Shown: positions 31,155 through 40,147 of the stretch, piece after piece
How positions within the stretch are numbered: position 1 is the first letter of the stretch
How the letters are laid out: every line of letters starts with the position of its first letter
From: Acidiferrimicrobium sp. IK
GTDB lineage: Bacteria; Actinomycetota; Acidimicrobiia; Acidimicrobiales; Palsa-688
Assembly: GCF_025499425.1 (NCBI RefSeq)
Contig: NZ_JAIMCB010000014.1
Coordinates: forward strand, 59,193 to 123,192
Length of the DNA stretch: 64,000 nucleotides
Reading direction: 5' to 3'
Program-made: the position numbers and the translations under genes
Notes under the pieces: generated by a model
Told to the model about the DNA's origin: nothing
Databases searched by the model: none
What the model saw: the letters and a program-made list of their open reading frames with translations, nothing else

Positions 31155-31970
31155 TCAGCGGTCGATGACCATCCACAGGTTGGCGACCATGCTTCCGGAG
31201 TCGCAGACGACTGCCTGGCCCGTGATGAGCGATGCGTCGTCGGACACCAGAAAGCGGTGGACGTTGGCCACTTCTTCAGGCTGCGCGGCGCGGTTCATGA
31301 GCTCCTGGGGGCTCATCGCGTCGCCGCGTGTCGCAGCAGCCTCCATCTGGGCGGTCAGCGCCGGGAGGATGTCGGTGTCTCCGAGGAGGTTGGTGTTGAT
31401 CCCTCCCGGGCACACGCAGTTGACCCGGATGCCGTCGGCGACCAGCTCGTAGGCCAAGGTACGCACGACGCTGACGATCCCGCCCTTCGACGCGCTGTAG
31501 GCCGCCTGCCCGGCCACTCCCGTGAGGGCGGCGATGGACGCGGTGGCCGACATCGCCCCCCCGCCGGCACGCCGCAATGCCGGGATCGCCGCCGCGAACG
31601 TCCGCATCGTCCCGACGAGGTTGACGTCGATGATCGACACCCATTGGTCGTCGGTGAGATCCTCGAGGCGATGTGCCACCGCTGAGCCCCCGACCGTGCC
31701 GGCATTGGCGACCACCGTGTCGAGACGGCCGTACGACCTCTCCGCCACCGCCACTGCCTGTTGCAGCTGCTCGAGGCTTCGGACATCGACGGTGCGGAAG
31801 ACCGCCTCGCCGCCTGCCGTGACAATCCCTTCTGCCACCGCCCCGCCCGACGCGTCGAGATCGCACAGAACGACCCGGGCCCCTCGCCGCGCCAAGAGTT
31901 CCGCGGTCTTCTGCCCGACCCCAGAGCTGGCACCTGTGACCAGCGCGACCTTTCCGTCCATGTCCGTCAT
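31155..31970 (-). CDS. SDR-family oxidoreductase
   Basis: 271 aa classical SDR. Cofactor loop VTGASSGVGQKTAELL, NAGTVGG, catalytic Ser region MSATASIAALTG, YSASKGG (Tyr/Lys), and PGGINTNLLGD. An Asp after strand beta-2 (CDLDASG) suggests NAD preference. It probably oxidises the alcohol made by the P450. It overlaps the LLM gene start by 4 bases within the operon. Confidence 0.9.
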   Translation of the reverse strand: MTDMDGKVALVTGASSGVGQKTAELLARRGARVVLCDLDASGGAVAEGIVTAGGEAVFRTVDVRSLEQLQQAVAVAERSYGRLDTVVANAGTVGGSAVAHRLEDLTDDQWVSIIDVNLVGTMRTFAAAIPALRRAGGGAMSATASIAALTGVAGQAAYSASKGGIVSVVRTLAYELVADGIRVNCVCPGGINTNLLGDTDILPALTAQMEAAATRGDAMSPQELMNRAAQPEEVANVHRFLVSDDASLITGQAVVCDSGSMVANLWMVIDR

Positions 31971-32860
31971 ACGGTCAACCCCCTTCCTGCTTCGGCGTAG
32001 CCGCCAATCAGTTCTGCGGCCTCATCGAGCGAACGCAGACGATGGTCGAAGCCGCACACGAACATCGTCGCGCCGGCCTCGATGAACTCCTCGGAGGCCT
32101 CGAAGGTGGCCCTGACGTCAACACCGCCGCCCTCGCCGAGCACCGCGGGCAGGGGAATCCTGACCACCAGGCCCGCGGGATCCCGCCCCGCCTTGTCGAA
32201 CTCGGCGGAGATCGTTGACACCCCACGGCGGACGTCGTCGGGTCTCACGCCGACCGGGGACCAACCGTCGCCGAATCGGGCGATGCGCGCTGCGTTGGGC
32301 TGGCTGGCCTTCACGCCGTAGTACAGAGGAATGCGCTGCTGAACTGGAGTGGGCAACGCCGTCAACGTCTCGGTCCCGCCGCTGGTCGGCAGCGAGAAGG
32401 GCTGCGGGCCCCACGCGAGGCGACAGACGTCGATCACCTCGTCGAAGCGCCGCTGCCGTTGGTCCCATTCCAGACCGACCCCGCGGTACTCCGCCGCCTG
32501 CCATCCTGTGCCAAGGCCCAGCTCGACTCGGCCCCCTGAGATGACGTCGAGCGTGGCCACCTCCTTGGCCAACACGAGGCCCGGCCGCAGCGGGGCCAGG
32601 AGTATCGCTGTCGACAGGCGGATCCGCTCGGTCACCCCCGCCACGGCCGAAAGAGTGATGAGGGGGTCCATCCAGGCGGTATCGGGCCCGTGTCTCCATG
32701 GGCCGTAGGGATAGCGGTCAGTGTCGGCCGACATCGCCAGGTGCTCGCCGAAGCAAATGGAGTGGAGTCCGGCCGCGTCCGCCAGGCGTGCGATGTCGAG
32801 GAAGGCCGCCGGGTCACCGCCGGGTGCGAGGTTGGGGCGGGCGAAGAAGCATACGTCCAC
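31967..32860 (-). CDS. LLM-class (luciferase-like) oxidoreductase, probably F420-dependent
   Basis: 297 aa TIM barrel, GTG start. Motifs: DVCFFARPNLAPGG, GEHLAMSADTDRYPYGPW, ELGLGTGWQAAEYRGVGLEW and IARFGDGWSPVG. Actinobacterial LLM proteins of this type generally use F420, sometimes FMN; the cofactor is inferred from lineage. It may carry out a reduction or Baeyer-Villiger-like oxidation in the same pathway. A second LLM gene lies at 34264. Confidence 0.87.
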   Translation of the reverse strand: MDVCFFARPNLAPGGDPAAFLDIARLADAAGLHSICFGEHLAMSADTDRYPYGPWRHGPDTAWMDPLITLSAVAGVTERIRLSTAILLAPLRPGLVLAKEVATLDVISGGRVELGLGTGWQAAEYRGVGLEWDQRQRRFDEVIDVCRLAWGPQPFSLPTSGGTETLTALPTPVQQRIPLYYGVKASQPNAARIARFGDGWSPVGVRPDDVRRGVSTISAEFDKAGRDPAGLVVRIPLPAVLGEGGGVDVRATFEASEEFIEAGATMFVCGFDHRLRSLDEAAELIGGYAEAGRGLTV

Positions 32861-32863
32861 GGC

Positions 32864-33190
32864 TCAACTGGCTTCGTCGGCGGCCACGACCTCAGTCACC
32901 TTGTCGACCACCCGCTCGATGATGCGCAGCGCCAAGGTGGGATCGGCCAAGATCAGCCCGTTCACGTCACCCTCGAGGGCAAGGCTCCCGGCGAACTGCG
33001 GATCGGTCCGGGCGGCAAGCACCAGCTCCACCTCCATGGCGATCAGGTCGACGGTCGGGGGATCGCCGTCCACGGCACCGTTGCGCCACGTCACCGCGAC
33101 GAGACTCCCGTTGCGCACTCCACGAACTTGGAACCACGTCGTGTGCGGCCCAACTGACGTCGTGCCCACCCCGATCACCCTCGCTTCCAC
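32864..33190 (-). CDS. Hypothetical protein (108 aa), first gene of the P450 operon
   Basis: Compact alpha/beta protein (VIGVGTTSVGPHTTWFQVRG ... DLIAMEVELVLAARTDPQFA). The repeated strand-helix pattern and PTLALRIIERVVDKVTEVVA at the end recall SCP2-like lipid-binding folds, but I cannot confirm that. It starts 34 bases from operator 33224-33239. Being first in the operon it may bind or present the hydrophobic substrate; this is speculative. Confidence 0.6.
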   Translation of the reverse strand: MEARVIGVGTTSVGPHTTWFQVRGVRNGSLVAVTWRNGAVDGDPPTVDLIAMEVELVLAARTDPQFAGSLALEGDVNGLILADPTLALRIIERVVDKVTEVVAADEAS

Positions 33191-33223
33191 CGACTGCTCA
33201 CTGCGGCACCCCCTGGTATTCTG

Positions 33224-33239
33224 TCAACTTATCAGTCGA
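33224..33239. promoter_or_regulatory. Regulon operator (TCAACT-N4-AGTCGA), P450 operon
   Basis: Dyad TCAACT-TATC-AGTCGA, 34 bases before the first gene of the P450 operon and 3 bases past the stop of the APH-like gene. The gap is only 51 bases, so the dyad almost fills the promoter. Confidence 0.78.
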
Positions 33240-33241
33240 CT

Positions 33242-34267
33242 TTAATCGAGCGCCAGGAGGATCTCGGTTTCCGCTTCCAGCTCGGCGAGGAGCCGCTCGA
33301 GCAGGCTGCGCTCGGCCGCGTCACTGACCGCGACGCTGGCCCGATGCATGAGGCATGCCATCTTGACCGAGCCGAGCACCTCCCAAAACCGGAGCGCCAC
33401 CGACTCCACCGGGCGCCCCGCCGCCCGGGCGTAGAGGGCCGGCCACTCGTGCAGCTCGGCCAGGCCGCCGACCCTGCCGGTGCCGACCCGCCAGCAGACC
33501 AGCGCGGCCCAGGCGACGTCTTCCAAGGGGTCGCCGAGGTGGGCCATCTCCCAATCCAGCACCGACAGCAAGTTGGGCATGCCCGACTGGTCGCAGTCAT
33601 GGAGGATGTTGCCGGTGCGGTAGTCCCCGTGGACCAGCGTTGGCTGGGGCGGCGGGGGAGGCACATGTCCCTCCAACCAGCCGATCGCTTCGCTGAACGC
33701 CGTCGCCGTGCCCAGTGGGGTGCCCTGCAGCTCCGCGGTCCACTGCTCAGTGGCTGTCAACCCGTATGAAGGCGGCCTCGACCCGAAGATGCGATCGTCC
33801 ACCGGGGCGGCATGGATGCGGGCCAGAATGCCTGCCAGCTGCGAGGCGAGACGGCCGCGATGCTGCGTGTAGCGCGGATCTCGGTGGAGGGGCCCGATGG
33901 CGGCACTTCCCGGGAGCCTGTCCATGATGAGAAAGGGGCGCCCGAGTGGCCCACCGGCATCCGCCGCGGCCGCGACGCCCGGCACGGGCAGTCCCGCGCC
34001 GTGCAGAGCCGCCAGCAACTCGGCTTCGTGGACGCGGCCGAGCGAATGGGGGCCCGCTCCTACAACGCCGGCCTCGCTGTCGACGCAGAGAATCAGCGGC
34101 CTGCGGCCGCCGGCCGTCAGGAGGTCGAACGACCACATCTCACGGGAGTAGCCGCCTTTGAGCCGCCTGAGGTCCACTGCCTCACCAGAACCGGTCTCCG
34201 GTTGCACCAGCGACGCGAGGACCGCGAGGAGCTCCCGGGGCGCCAGGCTCGTCGAGGCAGGGGTCAC
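33242..34267 (-). CDS. APH-family phosphotransferase (ACAD10-N-like)
   Basis: 341 aa kinase-like fold. LKGGYSREMWSFDL (nucleotide loop), FLIMDRLPG, the Brenner motif LVHGDYRTGNILH and the metal motif VLDWEMAHLGDPLEDVAW. In actinobacterial fatty-acid and steroid clusters such proteins sit beside acyl-CoA dehydrogenases and are thought to phosphorylate hydroxyacyl-CoA intermediates, not antibiotics. It is the last gene of the seven-gene CoA operon, and its GTG overlaps the LLM stop. Confidence 0.88.
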   Translation of the reverse strand: MTPASTSLAPRELLAVLASLVQPETGSGEAVDLRRLKGGYSREMWSFDLLTAGGRRPLILCVDSEAGVVGAGPHSLGRVHEAELLAALHGAGLPVPGVAAAADAGGPLGRPFLIMDRLPGSAAIGPLHRDPRYTQHRGRLASQLAGILARIHAAPVDDRIFGSRPPSYGLTATEQWTAELQGTPLGTATAFSEAIGWLEGHVPPPPPQPTLVHGDYRTGNILHDCDQSGMPNLLSVLDWEMAHLGDPLEDVAWAALVCWRVGTGRVGGLAELHEWPALYARAAGRPVESVALRFWEVLGSVKMACLMHRASVAVSDAAERSLLERLLAELEAETEILLALD

Positions 34268-35307
34268 GGCAGCCGGGTGAAGGCACGGACGACGCCGGCG
34301 GACTCAGCCGGAGACGCCCCATGGAGGAGCACCTCGTCGGCGCCCGCGCCCAGGTAGGCCGCGACCCGCTGCGCGCAATGGCTGCTGGAGCCGATCGCGG
34401 CACCTTGCGCGAACCACTCCTCGGGCATCGCCTCAGCGGCATCCACCAGGCGGTCGCGCGGCATCGCGGTGTCGGCGATGCCGGCACCGGCCATCGTGGG
34501 GTGCGACCGGATCCCAGCGAGGACGGACTGGTCCCAGCCGTTGCGCTCGACCAACTGCTCGCCGAGGCTGCGGACCTGGAAGTAGCTGACCGCCCGGGCT
34601 CGCACCGCGAGGTCGGTGCGCGCCTCGGAAAGGTCGGGAGCGGTCACCAAGGTGCTCACGATCCGGATCGCCTGCGGGTCGCGGCCGGCTTCGGAGGCCG
34701 CCTCCCGCACGATCGCAGCGGAGCGGGCCACCGCTTCGACCGTCAGGAACGGGTGGAGTATCACGCCATCGAACACCCGACCGGCCAGCGCCATCCCCTT
34801 CGGGCCAATCGTCCCGAGGTACATCGGTGGCGGTGAAGCCTCGGGAACATCGGCGAAGCGCAGCTTGCGGAACGACCCGGCCGGTCCTTCCTCCGAGATC
34901 CGCTCCCCGGCCCACAGGCGCCGAAGGATGCTGGCGGTGTGCTCCAGGCTAGCGAGGGTCGCCTTGCCGACGCCGAGGGAAGGGGCGAGGGCCGCAAGCC
35001 CGCGGCCCATTCCGAGCAGGAACCGTCCCTCACTCATCGACTGGAGGGTCGCGGCCATGGCGGCGATGGTCAGGGGGTGGCGGGTCCCTTGGTGGATGAG
35101 CGCGGTACCCACCCGGATACCGGTGGTTGCCCCCACCACCGCACCGCACACCGCGCCAGCCTCCTTGAGGTCGAGGCGTTCGCTGACATAGACGGCACCG
35201 AAGCCGGCAAGTTCGGCATCTCGCGCCTCTTGGATGGCATCACCAGGTCGGGCGGTCCGTCCTGGCACCACGTATGTGCTCAAGGCTTCGACGCACCCAA
35301 CGGTCAC
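34264..35307 (-). CDS. LLM-class oxidoreductase, second copy
   Basis: 347 aa from the GTG at 35307, chosen because it overlaps the hydratase stop (GTGA); the frame is open further upstream but only as shadow. VSERLDLKEAGAVCGAVVGA, GTALIHQGTRHPLTIAAMAA, RFLLGMGRGLAALAPSLGV and VFDGVILHPFL mark an F420-type LLM barrel. It differs clearly from the copy at 31967 and so probably has a different step in the pathway. Confidence 0.88.
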   Translation of the reverse strand: MTVGCVEALSTYVVPGRTARPGDAIQEARDAELAGFGAVYVSERLDLKEAGAVCGAVVGATTGIRVGTALIHQGTRHPLTIAAMAATLQSMSEGRFLLGMGRGLAALAPSLGVGKATLASLEHTASILRRLWAGERISEEGPAGSFRKLRFADVPEASPPPMYLGTIGPKGMALAGRVFDGVILHPFLTVEAVARSAAIVREAASEAGRDPQAIRIVSTLVTAPDLSEARTDLAVRARAVSYFQVRSLGEQLVERNGWDQSVLAGIRSHPTMAGAGIADTAMPRDRLVDAAEAMPEEWFAQGAAIGSSSHCAQRVAAYLGAGADEVLLHGASPAESAGVVRAFTRLP

Positions 35308-36101
35308 GTGGCGGTCCACTGGGGGGGCCGTTTCTCGACGAACGCGGCGGCTCCTTCCTGGTGGTCGTTCGTGAGCTTGAGCACGCTCTGGCCGAGCCGC
35401 TCCAGCCTGCGCCCCGTCTCGGCATCGACGTCGGTGCAAGTGTTGAGGATCAGCTTGGCCATGCCGACGGCAAGAGGGGCCAGGCCGCCGATCCGCTCGG
35501 CCAGTTTGACGGCCTCCTCCACCGCGTCGCCCTCGGGGCACACCGAGGTGGCCAGCCCTAGTTCCAGGGCACGGTTCGCGTCGAGCGCTCCTCCCAGCAT
35601 GACCAGCTCCTTGGCTCGTCCCAGTCCGACATGGCGGACCAGCCGGGAACACCCCCCGCTCCCCGGGATCAGCCCGACTTTGGCCTCGGGCATCACGAAC
35701 CGCCCCCTGGTCGACATCACCCGGAAGTCGCAGGAGAGGGCCAGCTCGAAGCCACCGCCGGCGGCCACACCGTTGATGGCGGCGATCACCGGGACCTCCA
35801 TCGACTCGACGGTGTCGAACACGGAGTGGATGCCGCGAGCAGCCGCTCTGAAGCCGCGGGTGCCGATCGCCGTGAGGTCTGCCATGCCCGTCACGTCCTC
35901 ACCGGCGGAGAACGCGCGGCCTGCGCCGACGACGATCAGGCACCGCAGTGCCGGTTCTGCGGCAGCGTCGTCGAAGGCACGGCGCATCTCGGCTCGCATC
36001 CCGGCGTTCCAGGAGTTCAGGTTGTCGGGCCGGTTCAGGGTGAGGATGCGGATGCCGCCGGGGCGCTCCTCTTCGAGAAGGTACTCGTAAGCTGTCATCA
36101 C
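35304..36101 (-). CDS. Enoyl-CoA hydratase/isomerase family protein
   Basis: 265 aa crotonase. Oxyanion-hole segments GAGRAFSAGEDVTGM and NGVAAGGGFELALSCD; PEAKVGLIPGSGGCSRLVRH carries the usual active-site Glu region. It hydrates or isomerises a CoA-bound enoyl intermediate in beta-oxidation-like degradation. Start is ATGATG (36101 or 36098); the second ATG overlaps the upstream stop. Confidence 0.92.
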   Translation of the reverse strand: MMTAYEYLLEEERPGGIRILTLNRPDNLNSWNAGMRAEMRRAFDDAAAEPALRCLIVVGAGRAFSAGEDVTGMADLTAIGTRGFRAAARGIHSVFDTVESMEVPVIAAINGVAAGGGFELALSCDFRVMSTRGRFVMPEAKVGLIPGSGGCSRLVRHVGLGRAKELVMLGGALDANRALELGLATSVCPEGDAVEEAVKLAERIGGLAPLAVGMAKLILNTCTDVDAETGRRLERLGQSVLKLTNDHQEGAAAFVEKRPPQWTAT

Positions 36102-36445
36102 TCCGACTTCAAGTCGAGGGTGACCGAGGCCACCACGGTGTCATTGGCGTTGCGCACCTCGAGGCCGTCCCCCGCGGGCACCAGGGTGAGCTCGTCGCCG
36201 GGAAAGACCGGTGCCCGCAGCCTGGCGTCGAAGGATCTCAGTGCGCCGGGCCCGACCTGGGCCACGATCTGGTCGACGACGAGCGCCAGGGTGAGCGGCC
36301 CGTGGGCGATCACCGACGGGAGGCCGGCCTGGGTGGCGAAGGCGTCGTCGAGGTGGATCGGGTTGAAGTCCCCCACCGCGCCGGCGTAGCGGGCGATCTG
36401 CACTCTGGTTACGGGGGCCGTGGTCGCGGCGTGAAGGACGCTCAC
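36098..36445 (-). CDS. MaoC-like dehydratase, hot-dog domain with R-hydratase motif
   Basis: 115 aa single hot-dog domain. The catalytic motif YAGAVGDFNPIHLDDAFA provides Asp and His of R-specific enoyl-CoA hydratases. It overlaps the stop of the next gene by 4 bases and is encoded together with the motif-poor hot-dog protein at 36442. The two most likely form a heterodimer like ChsH1/ChsH2-N of steroid side-chain degradation. Confidence 0.9.
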   Translation of the reverse strand: MSVLHAATTAPVTRVQIARYAGAVGDFNPIHLDDAFATQAGLPSVIAHGPLTLALVVDQIVAQVGPGALRSFDARLRAPVFPGDELTLVPAGDGLEVRNANDTVVASVTLDLKSE

Positions 36446-36831
36446 TTGGCGCTCCTTTCGATGAAGGTGGTCTGCTGGGTTTGCACCGTCTGCCCTTGGG
36501 CGTCATGGAACTTCGCGACCAGCACGGCGAACTGGTTGCTGCCCTTCTCGTACACGTCGGCGATCGTCAGGCTGGCGTGGATCGACTCGCCGGGCACGAA
36601 CGGCCTCTCCCAGGTGTAGCTGTGGCCGGAAAGCATGGCCCGGGTGAGGTCCATGCCCAGCGCCTCCACGAGGCGCTCGTCCCCGCCGATGGTCGCCCCG
36701 AACCACGGGACGAGCGAGGCGGTGTCCGACGAGGTGAGTGTGCCGATGGCGGCCTGAAGCTCGGCTAGTTTCAGCGGCTCCACCCGGAGGTCGGCCTCGT
36801 AGACGGTTCGACCTTTGGACTCGAGGTTCAC
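36442..36831 (-). CDS. MaoC_dehydrat_N-like hot-dog partner
   Basis: 129 aa. VYEADLRVEPLKLAELQAAI and RPFVPGESIHASLTIADVYE are typical of the non-catalytic N-type MaoC/FAS1-like hot-dog. It lacks the GDxNPIH catalytic motif, which the downstream gene supplies. Together they should hydrate a bulky enoyl-CoA. Confidence 0.85.
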   Translation of the reverse strand: MNLESKGRTVYEADLRVEPLKLAELQAAIGTLTSSDTASLVPWFGATIGGDERLVEALGMDLTRAMLSGHSYTWERPFVPGESIHASLTIADVYEKGSNQFAVLVAKFHDAQGQTVQTQQTTFIERSAK

Positions 36832-36871
36832 AGCATGGTCCTTTCGCGCGGAGGTATGGGATGGCGGCCGT

Positions 36872-38089
36872 TCAAGTGACGACGCCGGCTACCTTGAGCC
36901 TGAGCGCCTCGTCGTCGCTGCGGCCGAGGGCGCTCAGGATCTCGTCGGTGTGCTCCCCCAGGGCCGGCGCCGGTCGCAAGTCCGGGTGCACCTCGTCGAT
37001 GAGGGCCGGGACGGGCACCATGGGGAGCCTGGCACCGCTCGCGTAGTCCACGAACCTGAGGTACCCGTTGGCCAGGCACTGCTCGTCGGTCAGCGTGTCG
37101 CCCGGCACGGCCACCCGCGACCACTGGCCTTCCTGACTGTCAAGGGCCGCGGCCAGCCGCTCGAAGGTCATTGTGGCGAAGATGGCGTCGAGCGCCTCCA
37201 CGCAGGCCTCGCTGTTCTCCGCTCGCAGTTTCAGGTCGGCGAAGCGCCCGTCCTCGGCGAGCTCCGGGTGCCCAAGGGCTTGGCACAGACCAGCCCAGTA
37301 CCGATCGGCTTGGAGCATGCCGAGCACGAAGAACTTGCCGTCCGCGCTGCGGTAGAGGTTGGTGAGAGGGTTGGGCGGCCGGCGCCGGTCCAGCTGGACG
37401 ATGTTGTCCGAGCCGATCGAGTACGAGCCGGCGATCGAAGCCTGCATGGCCCACATCCCGGAGCCGAGGAGTGATACGTCCACCACCCCGCCCTGCCCAG
37501 TCTTCTCGCGGCGGTAGAGGCCGCCCAAGATCCCGCCAGCAAGGAACATGCCGCTCTGGCAGTCGCCGAAGGCCGGCCCCGGCAGCAGGATCGGGAACTC
37601 GTAGCCGGGAGGGATCGACGCCGTGCTGGTCCCCGGCCGGCTCCAGTAGGAGATGCCGTCGAAGCCGCCCTTGTCCGCGTCGGGTCCGACCGGGCCGTGG
37701 CCCGTCCCCCGGCCGTAGATGATCCGCGGGTTGCGGGCCATGACCTGGTCGACGTCGATGCCGAGGCGGGCCCGGGCCGGCTGCATGAAGCTGGTGATGA
37801 ACACGTCCGACTCGTCGATGAGGGACATGAGCAGGTCGTAGCCGTCGGGCGCCGAGATGTCGATGCCGATATCCCGCTTGCCCCGGTTGAACACCTCCCA
37901 GAGGGTGGTCACGCCCCCATCGCCCGGCTTGAAGCCGTAGGAGGACAGCCCCCGCACCGGGTCGCCGGTCTCAGGATGCTCCACCTTGATCACGTCGGCA
38001 CCCCAGTCGGCCAGGGCGGCCCCGGCCGAGGGCACGAAGGCGTACATCGCGACTTCGATTACTCGGACACCTGAGAGCAGCTTGTCCAT
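36872..38089 (-). CDS. Type III (CaiB/BaiF) CoA-transferase
   Basis: 405 aa. [37 protein letters not shown] and [12 protein letters not shown]; the catalytic Asp is in [13 protein letters not shown]. It moves CoA between carboxylates, activating a substrate without ATP, or acts as a racemase-like family member. It is the second gene of the operon that begins with the thiolase. Confidence 0.93.
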   Translation of the reverse strand: MDKLLSGVRVIEVAMYAFVPSAGAALADWGADVIKVEHPETGDPVRGLSSYGFKPGDGGVTTLWEVFNRGKRDIGIDISAPDGYDLLMSLIDESDVFITSFMQPARARLGIDVDQVMARNPRIIYGRGTGHGPVGPDADKGGFDGISYWSRPGTSTASIPPGYEFPILLPGPAFGDCQSGMFLAGGILGGLYRREKTGQGGVVDVSLLGSGMWAMQASIAGSYSIGSDNIVQLDRRRPPNPLTNLYRSADGKFFVLGMLQADRYWAGLCQALGHPELAEDGRFADLKLRAENSEACVEALDAIFATMTFERLAAALDSQEGQWSRVAVPGDTLTDEQCLANGYLRFVDYASGARLPMVPVPALIDEVHPDLRPAPALGEHTDEILSALGRSDDEALRLKVAGVVT

Positions 38090-38113
38090 GTTTCCTCCTA
38101 CTCGGCCTGGGGT

Positions 38114-39349
38114 TCAGACACGTTCGATGATGGTCGCTGTGCCCATGCCCCCGCCGGTGCACATCACGACGAGCGCGGTCGAGAGGTCCCGGCGCTCGAG
38201 CTCGTCGAGGGCGGTCTGGATGAGCATGGCGCCGGTGGCGCCAATGGGGTGACCGAGAGCGATGGCCCCGCCGTTGACGTTCACCTTGTCCGGGTCGAGC
38301 CCAAGGTCGCGCATGGTCTGCAGCGGGACGGCGGCGAACGCTTCGTTGATCTCCCAGATGTCGATGTCGGCGACGGACATCCCGGCCCGCTCCAGGCACT
38401 TCTTGGCGGCCGGACCGGGTGCGGTCAGCATGATGACCGGCTCGCTGCCTACCGCTGCCGTGCAAACCACCCGAGCTCGAGGACGAAAGCCGTGCGCCCG
38501 GGCGAATTCCGGGGACGCGATGGCAATGGCAGCCGCACCATCGACGATCCCGGACGAATTACCGGCGTGGTGCACGTGATCGACGGCATCGACATCGGGA
38601 TAGACCTGGCGGCACATCGCGTCGAACGAACGGTCGTATCCGTAGTCGGTCAGCACCGCGGAGCCGAGCTTCTCGAACGACGGGGGCAGTTTCGCCAACG
38701 ATTCGAGGCTGGTACCGGGGCGGGGGTGCTCGTCGTGGTCGAGCGCCACCGAGCCATCCCTGTTGTGGATGGGAATGATGCTTCCTGCGAAGCGACCCTC
38801 CGCGATGGCTGTGGCCGCACGCTCCTGGCTCCGCACCGCGAACGTATCGACGTCCTCCCGTGTGAGACCGTCGATGGTAGCGATCAGGTCGGCGGCGATC
38901 CCCTGCGGCACCATGGGGTAACGCTCCTGGACGGCGGGGTTGCCTGCTGAGAAGTCGAGGGGGCCCTCCTCGGGGGGCCAGCGCGACATCATGTCGACGC
39001 CCCCACCGACAACGAGCCGCTGATCACCCGAGCGAACGCCCATCGCTGCGAAGGTGACGGCCTGCTGGCCGGACCCACACCAGCGGTGGAGTGTGACGCC
39101 CGGCGCCTCGGTGGACCACCCCGCGGCCAGCACGGCAAGGCGGCCGATGTCGCATGAGTGGTCACCGACCGGGTTGCCATTGCCGATGATGACGTCATCG
39201 ACGTCGCTCGAGTCGAAGCCGACCCGGTCACCGAGGGCAGTGAGGACCTGCCCGAGCAACTCTTGCGGGTGGATGTGGTGGAGGGCGCCATTCGGCCTGC
39301 CCTTGCCTCGCGGCGAACGAACGCCGTCCAATATCCATGCTTCTGACAT
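38114..39349 (-). CDS. Thiolase (acetyl-CoA C-acyltransferase)
   Basis: 411 aa from the ATG at 39349. All thiolase catalytic parts are present: nucleophile Cys in [24 protein letters not shown], His in [16 protein letters not shown], and second Cys in [12 protein letters not shown]. It performs the thiolytic step that releases acetyl- or propionyl-CoA. It is the first gene of the seven-gene CoA operon behind operator 39417. It contrasts with the two Ltp2-like proteins in this window, which lack these cysteines. Confidence 0.94.
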   Translation of the reverse strand: MSEAWILDGVRSPRGKGRPNGALHHIHPQELLGQVLTALGDRVGFDSSDVDDVIIGNGNPVGDHSCDIGRLAVLAAGWSTEAPGVTLHRWCGSGQQAVTFAAMGVRSGDQRLVVGGGVDMMSRWPPEEGPLDFSAGNPAVQERYPMVPQGIAADLIATIDGLTREDVDTFAVRSQERAATAIAEGRFAGSIIPIHNRDGSVALDHDEHPRPGTSLESLAKLPPSFEKLGSAVLTDYGYDRSFDAMCRQVYPDVDAVDHVHHAGNSSGIVDGAAAIAIASPEFARAHGFRPRARVVCTAAVGSEPVIMLTAPGPAAKKCLERAGMSVADIDIWEINEAFAAVPLQTMRDLGLDPDKVNVNGGAIALGHPIGATGAMLIQTALDELERRDLSTALVVMCTGGGMGTATIIERV

Positions 39350-39416
39350 CACACCCCCGGCCGTGGCCACAACGAACACCAAGTGGGAGGAGGCTACATC
39401 GCACCTACGATTTCTG

Positions 39417-39432
39417 TCAACCGGCTGGTCGA
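39417..39432. promoter_or_regulatory. Regulon operator (TCAACC-N4-GGTCGA), thiolase operon
   Basis: Dyad TCAACC-GGCT-GGTCGA, 68 bases before the thiolase ATG and directly after the TetR stop (39434). Confidence 0.78.
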
Positions 39433-39433
39433 A

Positions 39434-40057
39434 TTAAACGTGGCGGATCACCAGCTCGACGCAGCTGTCCGCGAACGTGTCGATGGCGTCGCGGCGCGGA
39501 TCGAACCACTTATAGGACCAGCTCGTCATGCCCACGATCATGTTTGCCATGACGCGAGCGTCCCCAGGTGGCAGCACGTCGGCCTCCATGGCCGCCTCGA
39601 CCGCCAACACGAACCGCCGTATGTACCGGCGCTCCTTGCGGCTGATGTCCGCCAGGTCGGCGTCTTCCAGCCCCGACCGCTGGCCGAAGAACACCGCGAA
39701 GAGGGGCGGGTCGCTGGCCACGAGCGTCGCCTGATAGCGGATCAAAGCCGCCAGCCTCTCCTCTGGGTCGTCGATCTCCGCGAGGCGGTCGACCTCACTC
39801 AGAGCCACGGTGATGGCCCGCTCGAACACGAGGCGCAGCAGGTCGCTCTTGCGCTTGACGTAATAGTAGAGACTGGCCTTGCGCATCCCCAGCGCGGCAG
39901 CCACGTCGTCGAGCGACCCGGCTTCGTAACCCTTGGCGTGGAACACCTTCGCCGCCACCGTGACGATATCCGTGAGCCGTTCCCGGTACTCCGCACTGGG
40001 CTCGACATTCCGGGGCCGGCCTCGCTTCCGGGGAGGCTCGACCTGGTTCGCACTCAC
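39434..40057 (-). CDS. TetR-family regulator, candidate master of the 16-bp operator regulon
   Basis: 207 aa. A basic N-terminal arm (PPRKRGRPRNVEP) is followed by the HTH (GSLDDVAAALGMRKASLYYY) and a TetR_C-type domain of the acyl-CoA-sensing kind. It lies in the centre of the region carrying the seven TC(A/G)AC(C/T)-N4-(A/G)GTCGA dyads and is the only TetR gene within it. Control of these sites is therefore inferred. It may itself be transcribed with the ligase operon, 90 bases upstream. Confidence 0.88.
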   Translation of the reverse strand: MSANQVEPPRKRGRPRNVEPSAEYRERLTDIVTVAAKVFHAKGYEAGSLDDVAAALGMRKASLYYYVKRKSDLLRLVFERAITVALSEVDRLAEIDDPEERLAALIRYQATLVASDPPLFAVFFGQRSGLEDADLADISRKERRYIRRFVLAVEAAMEADVLPPGDARVMANMIVGMTSWSYKWFDPRRDAIDTFADSCVELVIRHV

Positions 40058-40090
40058 GATTAAGCTCCTCCTGCTCCGAACCGGGGGACG

Positions 40091-40114
40091 GCGACACGTC
40101 GCAACGTAGTGCGA
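40091..40114. promoter_or_regulatory. Overlapping palindromes upstream of tetR
   Basis: GCGAC-AC-GTCGC (40091-40102) overlaps TCGCA-N6-TGCGA (40099-40114), 34-57 bases before the TetR ATG. They differ from the regulon dyad and may be an autoregulatory site or belong to another factor. Confidence 0.4.
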
Positions 40115-40147
40115 ACGCAGATCGGGCGGCTCCAGCCGACCACCGGG

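Noticed and set aside
33242..34267. Aminoglycoside resistance kinase
   Set aside because: Although of the APH fold, it lies in a CoA-ester operon and resembles the ACAD10-type kinase; no resistance context is present.
39434..40057. Naming the central TetR as KstR or KstR2
   Set aside because: The HTH and N-terminal arm do not match those proteins, and the dyad differs from their known operators as I know them.
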